Assembly (NCBI GenBank): GCA_002197995.1
Contig: NGZR01000007.1
Coordinates: forward strand, 268,399 to 332,398
Origin: Gaeumannomyces sp. JS-464
Lineage: Eukaryota; Ascomycota; Sordariomycetes; Magnaporthales; Magnaporthaceae
DNA length: 64,000 nucleotides
Reading direction: 5' to 3'
The notes beneath the pieces are model-generated. The model searched no databases. It saw only the letters and a program-made list of their open reading frames with translations, and had not been told where the DNA came from. Of this stretch, positions 44,245 to 54,808 are shown piece by piece. Made by a program: the position numbers and the translations under genes. Position 1 is the stretch's first letter. Every line of letters begins with the position of its first letter.

Positions 44245-45693
44245 CTATGCTTTGACTTCATTAGCATCCCCTGCCTCCGGTTCGGCGGCCGGGGTCGGCA
44301 TGGCCACTGGGCCACCGGGTGAGTCTGCTTTCCTGGCGGTCAGAATCTCGACTCCCGTCTCAGTAACAAGAAGGGTGTGTTCTGTTTGAAGCAGAGAACA
44401 TGTCAGCACTGGATTTGACGCCATGGCAGATATATCAAGGCACCGTGGCTTACCGAACTGGGCAGTCCTTTTGCCGTCAATGGTGGTGCTCGTCCAGTTG
44501 TCCGGCCAGGTGATATCGCGGTATTTTCCGAGAGCAATCATAGGCTCAATAGTAAATGTCATGCCAGGCTTGCACTCGCCCACGGCCTCTTGGCATAGTG
44601 GGGAATATTTGGCGGGCAGTGGAAGATGGTGTTGATACCGTGGCCGACGTAGGTGCGGATAACGCTGCAGCCCTTGGACTTTGCGTGCTTCTCGATCACG
44701 TTGCCAAACTCGCGAAACAGGGTGCCGGGCTTGACCAGCTTGATGGCCTCGTCCAGGCACTCGCGCGCGGCCTCGACGACGCGGACCGAGTCAGGGTCGG
44801 CCAGCGCCTTGTCACCCACATAGTAGGTCTCGTTCAAATCGCCGTGGAAGCCCTCGTGGTAGAGGGTCACGTCCAGGTTTATGATGTCGCCGTCTACCAG
44901 CGGGCGTTGGTCTGGAATGCCGTGGCAGATGACCTCGTTCAGCGAAGTGCAGACTGACTTGGGGAAGTAGTTGTAGTTCAACGGCGAGGGGTACGACTAG
45001 AGGAGGCGTCCATGCGCAATGTTATAACGCGCACAGCATGGCGACGCCGCAGACGCGGCTCGCGCGTCAGGGCCCGGGGTCTGCCCACATTTCGCTCAAT
45101 ACAGGCCTCGTGTACGATCCTGTCGATCTCGTCGGTGGTGATGCCGGGGCGGATTGCGGCGGCGGCGATATCGAGGACCTCGCGGGCTAGCCTGCAGACC
45201 TTGCGCATGCCGTCCTGGGCCTTGGCGTCGAGGAGCTCGATCTTGTTGGACCGCACGAGGAGCGGCCGGACTTGGGGATGCCGTCGGCGGCATAGTCGGG
45301 TGGGGATCGAGGCGGGGACCTTGCGGCGCTCGGACAGGGGGTAGACGGGGCGCAGAGGGCCGTGTAGTTGAAGGTCGGGAACGGTTGTGGTGACCGGTTT
45401 CTGGATCAGGCTTAGACACGACCTTTGGAGGGAAGAGGTGGCTCAAAATACTGTTTTCTTGCTTGTGCATCGCCTTGTGCGTGCTCTGTCCCGGGTCGTC
45501 GGTGGTTAGCAGGGCTCTAGCGAGGACTTATGATCAGAATGCGTCCCCCATACCCAGTCTTCTTGAAGCAGTCCTGTGAGCAGAAGAAGCTATCCTTGAT
45601 GCCGAGCTTCAGGCAGGTCGGGCACTGCAGGGATCCGGCATCGTTCTCGCAGTCGGCGCTGAGCACTTGCGCTTGGGGGGGCTCTGAGGTCAT
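44245..45693 (-). CDS. map1: Methionine aminopeptidase 1, several frame breaks
   Basis: Cytosolic, ribosome-associated metalloprotease that removes the initiator Met. Start at 45693 (MTSEPPQAQ). Exon 1 (45693-45554) carries the type-1-specific zinc finger [20 protein letters not shown]; then 45483-45089, 44996-44454 and 44381-44245. The catalytic domain shows [47 protein letters not shown] (metal Asp pair), [30 protein letters not shown] and [10 protein letters not shown]. Frames break at about 45357-45362, 45298-45305 (two), 45256-45264 and 44585-44592, each fixed by one extra G/C or A. The region between HKQEN and FPTFNY may also hide an intron. As MAP1 is a core gene, I read these as sequence errors in a GC-rich stretch. 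Confidence 0.88.
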
Positions 45694-46738
45694 GGTGGGC
45701 GCGGATGTGGTCGAGTGGCGTCTGAAATGTAGCGAGAAAAGAGGCGGAGGTTTAACTGCCTTGTGCGGCCGTCGAGACTGAATAAAAGGTGCAATGCAAT
45801 GGAAGCTCGGAGCCGCCAAGGTCAATCAATGTGCCTCCGACAGCTGATCAGCCCAGCCGTGCTTGTGCGCCCTGTTGTCAAAAAAAATGCCAAAGAAAAA
45901 AATCAGTGACAAATGGTAGCTTGCGTTACGCTCGTGGCCCACCCCTCCTTCCCGCCCATTGATCCCGACTGGCTAACCCCTGGAGGGCGACCAATGGCGG
46001 GGTCTGGAACCTCAACTCTGCTTGCTGGCAATAGCCTCGCAGCGTCTCCACTGGTTCTCTGTCTGGCTCGATGCTGGGCTGGGTACAAACCCGGAAGGGA
46101 CGGAAGTTAACTCATTGGTTTCGGTTGGCAGCGGCTTCCATCGTCATCACGTCAATTGTGCTACTTTGCGCTTGCTTATCATCTTAGCCGGCCTCAATAG
46201 TTGGGCATGGGCACAGAGGTAGGGCTTACATAGGTACCTAACTTATACACAACACCTGAGGCAGGTGGCAGGGGTGGGTGCCTACCGAGGAGATAAGATG
46301 GACGCCTCCTTGTGCCGACCTCCATACCAACAAGGTTCCAGGTAGGCTAGTAACAATCCGCGCATCCATGCAGTCCTGCACATCACCCATGAACCGAGAG
46401 CGGCTTTGCTCAACTACCCTTGAAGCGAGGGAGCCAACTGCGGGCCCACTGAACCAGACTGTATCTGGCACTATCCGCGGCACGCAAGGGTACTTCTTGC
46501 CAGTCATCCGAGCGGCCACCTCTCGGCTCCGCGACCTTGAGACATTTTTCCCATGTCTTGGGAGGGGCGGCAAAACCCGCCGTGCGCACATAGGCTCTCT
46601 CCCGGACTGTTGAAGAACCTTACTGAACATGATGTGAGAGCTAAACCTGGCCAACTTTTTTCGGCGCGCCATATTGGTGCATCTATTATTGTGCTCGGGT
46701 AGGCACCACCACCTGTAACCCCCCGAGATCTGCGCGGT
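45694..46738. other. Divergent promoter region, no gene seen
   Basis: 1 kb between the MAP1 and KMO starts. No domain-bearing frame. A TAGGTACCTAAC motif lies near 46231. Confidence 0.6.
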
Positions 46739-48478
46739 ATGGGGTCCAAGCAGAAGGTTGTCGTTGTCGGTGCCGGCCCTGTCGGGTCATTGGCTGCGCT
46801 GTACGCCGCGCAAAGGGGCCACGAGGTTGAGATTTACGAGCTGCGAGATGGTGAGACACCGAGCCCGGCGCATGCCAATCAATGCAGTGCGCAACGTTGG
46901 ACTAACCTGTACTCCAAAGACCTGCGAGATCCATCCACAACTCCCCTCAACTTTACCAGATCCATCAACCTCGCCCTGTCCGAGAGGGGCATCAACGCTC
47001 TACGCCATGCCGGCCAGCCTCACCTCCTCGAGCACGTCTTTGCCGCCACCATCCCCATGCGCGGCAGGATGATCCACGGCAAGCGACCCTCGGGTGAGCT
47101 GACCGAAGCGCCTCAGGACTACGACATTCATGGTAGGGTAAGTGAAGAGAACAATCGATATCACGTGCCACAAGAACGTCTTCACCCCTTTTCTCTACCT
47201 ATTGTTTTAATGTCTTGGGTATCACACTACTAACATCAACAACGTGGATAAACATGGCCTGGTGCAGACCATCTTTGCCATCGACCGTGCTGGCCTGAAC
47301 AAGCGTCTGTTGGATACGCTCGAGGGCATGGACAATGTCAAGATCCTCTTCAACCACAAACTGACCGGGGCCGACTTCGGCCGGCGCAAGGCCTGGTTCG
47401 AGGTCCAGGGCGGCGGCAAGGAGACGACCGGGCGTGCCAGGGAGATCGAGATCGACTTTGACCTCATGATCGGCGCCGACGGCGCCCACTCGGCCGCGAG
47501 GTACCACCTGATGAAGTTCGCCCGCATGGACTACACCCAGGAGTACATCGACACGCTCTGGTGCGAGTTCCAGATCAGGCCGAGGGAGGTGGCCGCCGGC
47601 GGGGATCCAAAGTCCAAGTTCGCCATCTCGCCCAACCACCTGCACATCTGGCCTGGCAAGGACTTCATGTTCATCGCCATCCCCAGCGCGGACGGGTCCT
47701 TCACCTGCACCCTCTTCATGCCGAGCGCCGAGTTCGCCGCGCTGGGGGCGTCGCCCTCGCGGCTGCCCGCCTTCTTCGACCAGCACTTCCCCGGCGTCAC
47801 GGGCCTGATCCCCTCGGAGGACCTCATCGCCTCCTTCAGGGCGAACCCGCACCTGCCCCTGATCAGCATCAAGTGCTCGCCCTACCACCACTCCTCGTCG
47901 GCCGTCATCGTCGGCGACGCCGCCCACGCCATGGTGCCCTTCTACGGACAGGGCATGAACGCGGGGCTCGAGGACGTGCGCATCCTCTTCTCCATCCTGG
48001 ACAAGCACGCCGAGATCGCGCGCGCCCCGGCAACAGCAGCCACGATGACGGCACCAACTCCTCCACGCCGCAGGACCGGGACCGCCACCACCGCGCCCAG
48101 GCCCTGGCCGAGTACACGGCGGTGCGCGCGCCCGACGCGCACGCCATCAACGACCTGGCGCTGCACAACTACGTCGAGATGCGCGCCTCGGTCCTGTCGC
48201 CCGCCTACCGTCTGCGCAAGCGCCTCGAGGAGCTGCTCTCGGCCCACCTGCCCTCGCTCGGCTGGCAGACCCGCTACGCCCGCGTCTCGTTCGGCAACGA
48301 GCGCTACTCCGACGTCGTCCGCCGCAGCGACCGCCAGGGCGCGCTCCTCGTGCGCGCCCTGGTCGGCTCGCCCGTGCTCGTCGCCGTGGCCTGGGTCGTG
48401 CTGAGCCGGAGGAAGGCGCTTCGCCGTTCTGTGACCGTCCTGGCCTCTTGGATCTCGTTGATCCTGGGGAGAGGGTAG
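46739..48478 (+). CDS. bna4: Kynurenine 3-monooxygenase, one frame break
   Basis: FAD-dependent hydroxylase that makes 3-hydroxykynurenine in the tryptophan-to-NAD pathway, on the mitochondrial outer membrane. Exons 46739-46850, 46920-47137 and 47268-48478. FAD site [19 protein letters not shown]; then [19 protein letters not shown], exon junction [34 protein letters not shown], and [19 protein letters not shown] (second FAD motif). At 48025-48028 a C4 run lacks one base: the frame changes to [20 protein letters not shown] and runs to 48478. The C terminus has a hydrophobic anchor ([14 protein letters not shown]) followed by basic residues and a second short hydrophobic segment, as in family members. 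Intron 1 (69 bp) is in frame and without a stop. Confidence 0.9.
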
Positions 48479-49002
48479 GCCTTGTTTCGTTGTCGTCTTT
48501 ATTCTTCCTGATTTGGCATTGCCGTCCAAACGTTCGGTATAATACTGCCCCAAGCCTCTGAAGTTTCATCGCCCTCTTTATACTTGGCAAGGTTATTTAC
48601 GATGACGCCGACTCTGCCGGTACAGCATGAGTATGATATCGCACACGGCAAGACCGTAACGCTTGGAAAGAGTTCATATTTCTTCCCCGAGAGAAGCTAA
48701 AGTGTCCCAATTGATGTCTCGCTTCTTCCATCGAAACCAAGACGGCTTCAAAAAAAAAAAAAAAATTTCCAATACAAAAGCCCATGAATTTCAATCCAGA
48801 GTTCCATGTTCGCCCAGATCATCCCAGGACCAATTCCATTAAGGGGTGTGAAACGCCGACGAAAACGCTACAGCAGAAAACTCGAGCATTTTCCAGAGCA
48901 GCGTGTATCAAATACCGTACTACAAAGATTAGTGCGCCGTGACCAGATGTCGATCCGGTTTGCTCCGTCACGCAAACGAAAGCTATAAATGCGGCAGTCG
49001 TA
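48479..49002. other. Convergent 3' flanks with an A16 run
   Basis: KMO and the next gene end toward each other here. An A16 run lies at 48750-48765. No coding signal. Confidence 0.6.
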
Positions 49003-50447
49003 TCACACAAGCTCGGCACGATTCCCTGCTGACCCGAAAGGGGTTGTGCTCGCCAGCTCCGTCGGCGGTGCCTGCTGCGGGCTACCAGCGGGCGCAGGCC
49101 ACTGTCCGCCGCCGGCGCCGCCCATCGAGCCGCCAGTGTGCTGGGGCTGCACCATGCTGTAGCGGGGGTCGCTGTAGACGGGGCTGGGCTGCTGCTTCCC
49201 CGCGTCGTAGTAGCTGGGGTACCGCCCGTCGGGACCGGGCTGCTGCTGCGGCACCGCGAAATAGCCGTTCTGGCCCATGTGAGGCGACGCGGCCGCCGTG
49301 ACGGGTGACACGCTCGTCTGCCCCGGAGACACCCCGACGGCGAGTAGGGCTGGTTCGAAAACGCAGCCCCGCCTGCCGCCACGCCACCACCGCCACCGGA
49401 ACCGCCGGCTGCTGCTGCTGCGGCGGCGGCGGCCTTTTCGCGCTTGTTGCGCATCACCAGCCAGAAGGCGGTCACGATGACGGCAGCGAGGATTGCGACC
49501 GCACCCACGGCGCCGCCGACGATGGCGCCGATATTGTTGCTGGCCGAGTTCGGATTCGACGCCGGAGGGGGAGTCGATGTCTGCGTGGTCTTGGTCTCGG
49601 TGGTGCTCGCTGTCTCGGGTGGGTTGAGGGCGGTGGTATCGGATTTCACCGTCGCCGAACCGGAAAGCCGCTGTGCTGGCGGGGTTGAAAGAAGCGTGCC
49701 GGTCCCTCCAGAGGCGTAGCAGTTGAAGATGGAATACGTGTTTCCCGGCTGGCCCGCAGAGTTCGTGGTTGAGTACTGCCATGTGAAACATGATGGCGAG
49801 CTGCTTGGACTAGAGAGAGAGGCCGGAAGCGCGTCAGCGACATGCGGTGCGAAGGGGAAAGCAAAGTGCCGTCAACACGAATCGATGAAAGAGCGCGCAA
49901 TTACCAGCACAGTGTTCCAGTTCCGCAGCTAGAACTCGAGACGCCACTAACATAGTTGCGGCACGACATCAATATTGTGCTGTAGCACTCGGGTTCAGAT
50001 CCGACACAGCAGCCCATGGCGGTCGAGAACGAAACGCACGAAGCGCCGACACGAAAACACGTCCATGGCTCCGCTGTTTGCCATACGCTCCTCCGGTCAG
50101 CTCATCGTCGAAGGGTCCATTGCTAACGGGGTCGCTGATGCCAGGGAGACAAGAGAGGACGCACACTTATACTGGGCAGCGAAACCACACGTGTCGGTGC
50201 CCTTCGTAAAGTCCCTTTTGAAAAGCTCCACGCCGCCAAAGTCGGGATGTCTGGGTGCCTCGGTCGGGGCCGGCGACACATCACCCGCCCCTGGGAGGGT
50301 CACAGAGGCCAGGTCTGTTGGCTTTGCCGGCGCCCATTCTCGGCCGTGGTACTGCATCTTGGGCGAGAAGGCAGACGCGAGAGGTGCCGCCCCAAACAGC
50401 AGCGTCCCGCTTGCCGCGAGGAGACCGACGGCACAGTTTCGGGCCAT
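49003..50447 (-). CDS. Single-pass membrane protein with Cys-rich ectodomain, one frame break
   Basis: About 419 residues. Minus-strand exons 50447-50165, 50073-49905 and 49809-49003. Signal peptide MARNCAVGLLAASGTLLFGA. The ectodomain reads DTCGFAAQYKSEPWTCFRVG, GCCVGSEPECYSTILMSCRN and SSSCGTGTLCCPSSSPSCFT, a pattern common in fungal wall/membrane glycoproteins. A Thr-rich stalk (ETASTTETKTTQTSTPPP) precedes the helix IGAIVGGAVGAVAILAAVIV with a RNKREK stop-transfer. The tail is Ala/Gly then Gln/Pro/Tyr rich (GYFAVPQQQPGPDGRY). The frame shifts once at about 49338-49342 (SNQPYSP to VGVSPGQTS), consistent with one missing C. The layout is like the larger gene at 30.2-32.4 kb. Sensor or adhesion role is only inference. 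Confidence 0.8.
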
Positions 50448-51692
50448 TGTCGATCGTGGCGGTAGGGCGTTTCGGTGGGCGGTGGGAGGCGGGCGACAGG
50501 CAGCCTTGTTTGAGAACAAGGCCCAGGGATGGGATTTCCAAAACTGCGGAAAGAAAGAGCCCCAAGCGACAGCACCCACGCACGAACGATTCCCTCAGAG
50601 CCAAGCCTTTGAAACGCGTGCGTGGGCATGCCACACCATTATGTCCTCCCCTCAGCCCGAAAATGGCCAGCTGCATGGTCACGCCGCCCTACGAGGACAG
50701 CAGCCCGAGAACGAGACGAGCGTGGCGCTTGGGATCCCTCATTTCAGCTAATGGACTAATGGGTGGGTGCATTGCTAAGGACGAATCCCAGAGCCCCTGC
50801 TAGCCCGGCCGTGGGCTGCCACGATTCTGGTAAGGTGCTAGCGGCCATCTTTTTTCATTGGCCAGCCGGAGCACGCCACACCCGGATAGGAGAGGGATGT
50901 GCAGAAGAGGGGAAGCAAAAACGCCTCGCTCGAGGACAAAATAAGCCGGCGACGTTAGCCAGGTGGAGCTTGTGCATTCGCCCGTTGGAACCGCAAGAAC
51001 CCCTATTAGCCTTGTCGACAAGCCCATGGCTTGGGGAAACACAGAATCGCGCGGGACAACCCAGGCCGCTTTTCCTCGAGGTGAGGAATGGCGGAGATGC
51101 GGCGAGAGCGGGCGAGAAATCGCCAGGTGAAAGCGAGGGGCAAGACGACGAAGCAGAGTGGGTGTCGTGGGTTGCGGCACGATTGATCCTCTCGACTTTC
51201 AGCCGCAGCTCGTCGGCCCCACCCGTGCAGTGTCGAGGTGTGGTAGCAGCCGGGAGGGAATTAAATTGGCAGAGCAGGAGCGGCGACAAGGTGTCGCGGG
51301 CGGCGTCACGTCTGGTAACGGTACCCGACAGGCTGGCTCGGCTGGCAATCGCTTCGCCGCAACTTTCAGTTCCTGACGTCGGAGATGTGTTCAATCGGGA
51401 TTCTTCGCACCATGAATTGTCGAAACTGCATGTAGGTCTTGAATCCCGATGCCATTATGTTGTAGCCACGAAACTATACCCAACAAGACGCTCAAACAGC
51501 ACAATCAGTGTCAGTCGTGGTGACACACAACAAAATAAAAGAAAACCCGCGCTGGGTGTCGGTCCGGGTGCGTTTGGCCCCGACGTCTCAGTGGTATCAC
51601 ATAATCTAAAAGAACAATTAAGAGAAGGGAAGAGAGCGACGCCGCCCAAAAAAACAGCGCGCAGTGAGCGGCATAGAGGCTCTTGGGGCCAA
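50448..51692. other. Intergenic, no gene accepted
   Basis: Promoter of the membrane-protein gene and 3' flank of the PLAC8 gene. A long plus-strand frame (50763-51917) crosses into the PLAC8 exons from the wrong strand and has no domain. Confidence 0.55.
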
Positions 51693-52517
51693 TCATTGCT
51701 TGCCGGCGGGCGGCGAAGGCATCGCCATGCCAGGGTTCTGCTGGTAGCCCTGAACGACAGGGCCATGACCGGGCTCGCCAACACGCGACCTGACTTCGTT
51801 GTCCTGTTTTTGGCGGGTTTGGTAAGCAAAAGGGATCCCCCATCCGGCGAGATGCCCAAGACAGGAATCGTCCCAGAACTTACGTTTTGGAGAACAACGC
51901 AGCACGGGCACCAGTAGGAGGCGCAGAAGTCGCCGAATCCGCTGCCCTTGATGCCGAACCTCTCGCGGATCTCCATGCGCTTGATCATGGCGTAGACGAA
52001 GCCCAGGCCGATGTAGGTGATTCCTCCCATGATCAGGCACTCCGGGTTGAAGACCTCGTACCTCGAGAGCGAGGGGTCGACCATGCGCTCCGACGTCTTG
52101 CCCACCACTGTTTCGTTTTGGCGTCAGTCGCGTAACCGGAGGAGCTTGTTGTCCAGTAGATGGGTCCCGGTGAGACTTACGGATACACGGCAGGCACGAA
52201 GCTAGCATGCAGCCGCCGCACGGCGAGCATGTGCAGAAGCTGGCATTCCACTCCTGGTCCTGGGGCGGAGGGGGAGCCATCATCATCTGCGGCTGGGGCT
52301 GGTACTGCTGCTGCTGCTGCTGGTTGGGATCCATTGTTTGCTGCTGCGGTGGCTGCTGGTGCTGCTGCTGTTGCTGCTGGTACTGCTGTTGTTGATGGTA
52401 TTGCTGGTTGGGGTCAACGTATTGCTGCTGGGGAGCGAACTGCTGTTGTTGCTGCGGCTGCTGGTGGTACTGCTGCTGCTGATACTGCGGCTGTTGCTGG
52501 TGGCCGGACTGGTCCAT
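51693..52517 (-). CDS. PLAC8 family protein with Gln-rich N terminus
   Basis: Small Cys-rich membrane-associated protein, 223 residues, exons 52517-52181, 52107-51884 and 51803-51693 on the minus strand. The first 85 residues are Gln/Pro/Tyr repeats (MDQSGHQQQPQYQQQQYHQQ). The PLAC8 domain follows: EWNASFCTCSPCGGCMLASC, LPCILVGKTSERM, a hydrophobic stretch ITYIGLGFVYAMI, then KRMEIRERFGIKGSGFGDFC and ASYWCPCCVVLQN. The C terminus DNEVRSRVGEPGHGPVVQ is soluble. Both introns have clean GT-AG ends and CTGAC-like or pyrimidine-rich acceptors. Fungal PLAC8 members are linked to metal resistance or cell-size control; the role here is not known. Confidence 0.88.
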   Translation of the reverse strand: MDQSGHQQQPQYQQQQYHQQPQQQQQFAPQQQYVDPNQQYHQQQQYQQQQQQHQQPPQQQTMDPNQQQQQQYQPQPQMMMAPPPPQDQEWNASFCTCSPCGGCMLASCLPCIRKSHRDPSTGQQAPPVTRLTPKRNSGGQDVGAHGRPLALEVRGLQPGVPDHGRNHLHRPGLRLRHDQAHGDPREVRHQGQRIRRLLRLLLVPVLRCSPKRKFWDDSCLGHLAGWGIPFAYQTRQKQDNEVRSRVGEPGHGPVVQGYQQNPGMAMPSPPAGKQ

Positions 52518-53872
52518 TGTGAAAGCTCCGGTGGATGGTCTGGGGAGGACGATTATTATAAGGTAACGGCAAGTAAGAATATCGTGCTCCAAGAATATCT
52601 CCCAAACTTGGGGTAGGCGAGTCAATGATGGTGGTAAGAAAAGAAACTGTTGCACAGGGTGGTGAAACAAAGTAGGGAGGCCCCAGCTGACAGGACACAA
52701 GGAACGGCGAGAGCTTGGATGTCACCACAACCGATGGCCAACGGACTGCGACGGAGGGACCTTAATTTAAGATGGGGGCCACCATGCGTGAGCTGGAGTG
52801 TGGCCTGGCTGCCGTGTTCCCCAACGCAGGCTAGGGTGCCTAGCGGGCTGATAGGTGCAAGGGGGGGCGGGCGGCCGTGGATGGCTTGGGCTCAATGCAA
52901 GGCGTCAGACCTTCCCCGTCTCACCGCAGATGGGAGAGGGTCGCTGAAGGTCTTTCGCGTATGTGTAGCCAATCAATGCTGTGTGGCCTTGGTCTGGGCC
53001 ATGATTCCACACACTGTCTAGGCTGGCAGACTGAGCTCCATGATTCGGTCCTTGTCGAGGTAACGTCGAGAAACAGCACATTACTTGATGGGGCAAGACA
53101 CGTAACCGAATGGATACTGACGTAACCGAATGGATACTGAGTTGCACCGCCGGGCCCTGGTTTTTTATTTTTGTTTTGTTTGTTGTGTTTTCGTCTGATC
53201 GTCATCGCACAGAGCACAGCAAAAGCTTGACCTGCATTATGGGTCTCGCTATCTGTCGATTCCTATGTCTTGAGTGAGTGCCGTGAGATTATCGTATCGT
53301 GCATGTGCAGGTGGCAGTCGGATTGAGTTTGATGCAATAAATCCTTCGTCGCCTCGTCCAGCTCGCCGGCCTGGACTCCAGTGCGGGTTGCTGCATCGGA
53401 CATGGGTGGGTCTCGGCACAGGGTCCAATTCCGAGAGAGCAAATCAAAGGCCTCGCCCGCCAAGGCGCATGCATCCGCCCCTTTTTGCGCCTGATGTTTC
53501 TTTTTAGGGCTGAGCCGGAGAAGACCCCGTCCATGCCTTTGTTTGCAGACTGGCGGCATTGAGGACTCTTGCGGAAACACTGACTAAAATAACACATGTA
53601 TGCATTAGATGTTTGTGTAAAATATCCTCGAGCCTAGATGTAATGGGTATCTCTCGGGTAACATCATCCACAACGCCGTCGCATTCCATAGGTACTTCCA
53701 TGTGACGAGGATTGGCATGGACCGCCGGTCTGGCACGTCTGGCTTCTATTCCAGTTCCAGGGTGTTGCTTTTGCCCTTGGCGACTTCTGCACAGACCTCC
53801 GTACCGTCACAGCTGCCGAGCTCGTTCGCGCGTGGGTCCCGTCTCCCTAGTGACTCCGTCTATCATCGTTGC
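52518..53872. other. Intergenic with a 20-bp tandem duplication
   Basis: PLAC8 promoter and NAA40 3' flank. No gene seen; one exact tandem duplication is listed separately. Confidence 0.6.
53100..53139. repeat. 20-bp tandem duplication
   Basis: ACGTAACCGAATGGATACTG occurs twice head to tail without mismatch, and one further base of the unit follows. Confidence 0.95.
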
Positions 53873-54808
53873 CTATTCGCCAACCTTGTCCAAACTGGAG
53901 GCCCTGCCCTCGCTCCAGGGTTCCGCATGCGGGTGGCGCGAGGCTCCGCCGCCCTCGGGCAGCTGCGCCTGTTGGTCACGGAGACGTTGCCCGATGGCGC
54001 AGCTCAATATCAAATAATCGGGCTCCCGAGTCCGCCCGCCGCGCAACCTCCTGGGCTCTGGTGAGATCTCGTCCGTTTCGAACCCCATCTTGCCGTAAAA
54101 GGCCCTGGCCCCCTCGTTGGCCACGAAGCAAGAGAGCATCACCTTGTTGACCGGCAGCATGTTCGCCGCCGCATTGAATAGATAGCCCATCAGCAACTTG
54201 CCGAGGCCAGTCCTGAATAAGCCAGGTGGTTTCCCTCTGTCAGTCGGCCACCAACAACAACATCACGGGGGCTTCAACAACCGACAGCACATACTTGCGG
54301 ACCTGCTCGAGCAGGTGGATCTCGTAGCAGTACACCACCGGCTGCCCCTCCTCGTAGGTCGGCATGAGCGAGGTGAAGGCGACGATGGTGCCAGCAGCGT
54401 CCCTAACGAGTATGTAGCGGAGGTCCGCCGACTTCATCTCGCCCAGCTTCGCGTCGCGGTCCCACCCGACCGACGAGTTGCGGTAGGCCTCCCCGCTCGT
54501 GAGGTCGATCATGTCCAGGCACGCGGTGAGATCGGCGGCTGACATGAGCGCTGACCGCGTCAGGCTGAGGTTGTATTCTTTTCCGCTCGAAGGATGCCTC
54601 CAGGTGGGAGCCCACTCTGCGAATCCTTCGCCGCTAATCTCGGAAGAGCCAGACCAGTCAGAAACTGACGATGCACTCACCCGTGAATGTGAAAAGCCCG
54701 CCCGGCGACCTACGTTTTTTGTATGTAATCTTGGAGGAACTCGTCGTCCGTCTTGCCGTTAGCTGTCTCGATGCCGCATGGCTCGCGATGTCTCTTTTGT
54801 GACACCAT
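53873..54808 (-). CDS. naa40: N-alpha-acetyltransferase 40 (NatD)
   Basis: GNAT enzyme that acetylates the N terminus of histones H4 and H2A. 257 residues in three minus-strand exons: 54808-54714, 54633-54295 and 54212-53873. The product starts MVSQKRHREPCGIE and TDDEFLQDYIQKT; exon 2 encodes KEYNLSLTRSALMSAADL, YRNSSVGWDRDAKLGEMK, LRYILVRDAAG and TSLMPTYEEGQPVVYCYEIH. The junction to exon 3 gives RKTGLGKLLMGYL (acetyl-CoA loop), followed by KVMLSCFVANEGARAFYGKM and SPEPRRLRGG. Both introns have CTGAC branch sites. A GTG reading at 54680 is a splice donor look-alike, not a start. The family is firm; the first exon is slightly less so. The C-terminal 45 residues are longer than usual. Confidence 0.9.

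Noticed and set aside
50763..51917. 384-codon plus-strand frame between two minus-strand genes
   Set aside because: Overlaps PLAC8 exons in antisense, no domain, and composition like surrounding non-coding DNA.
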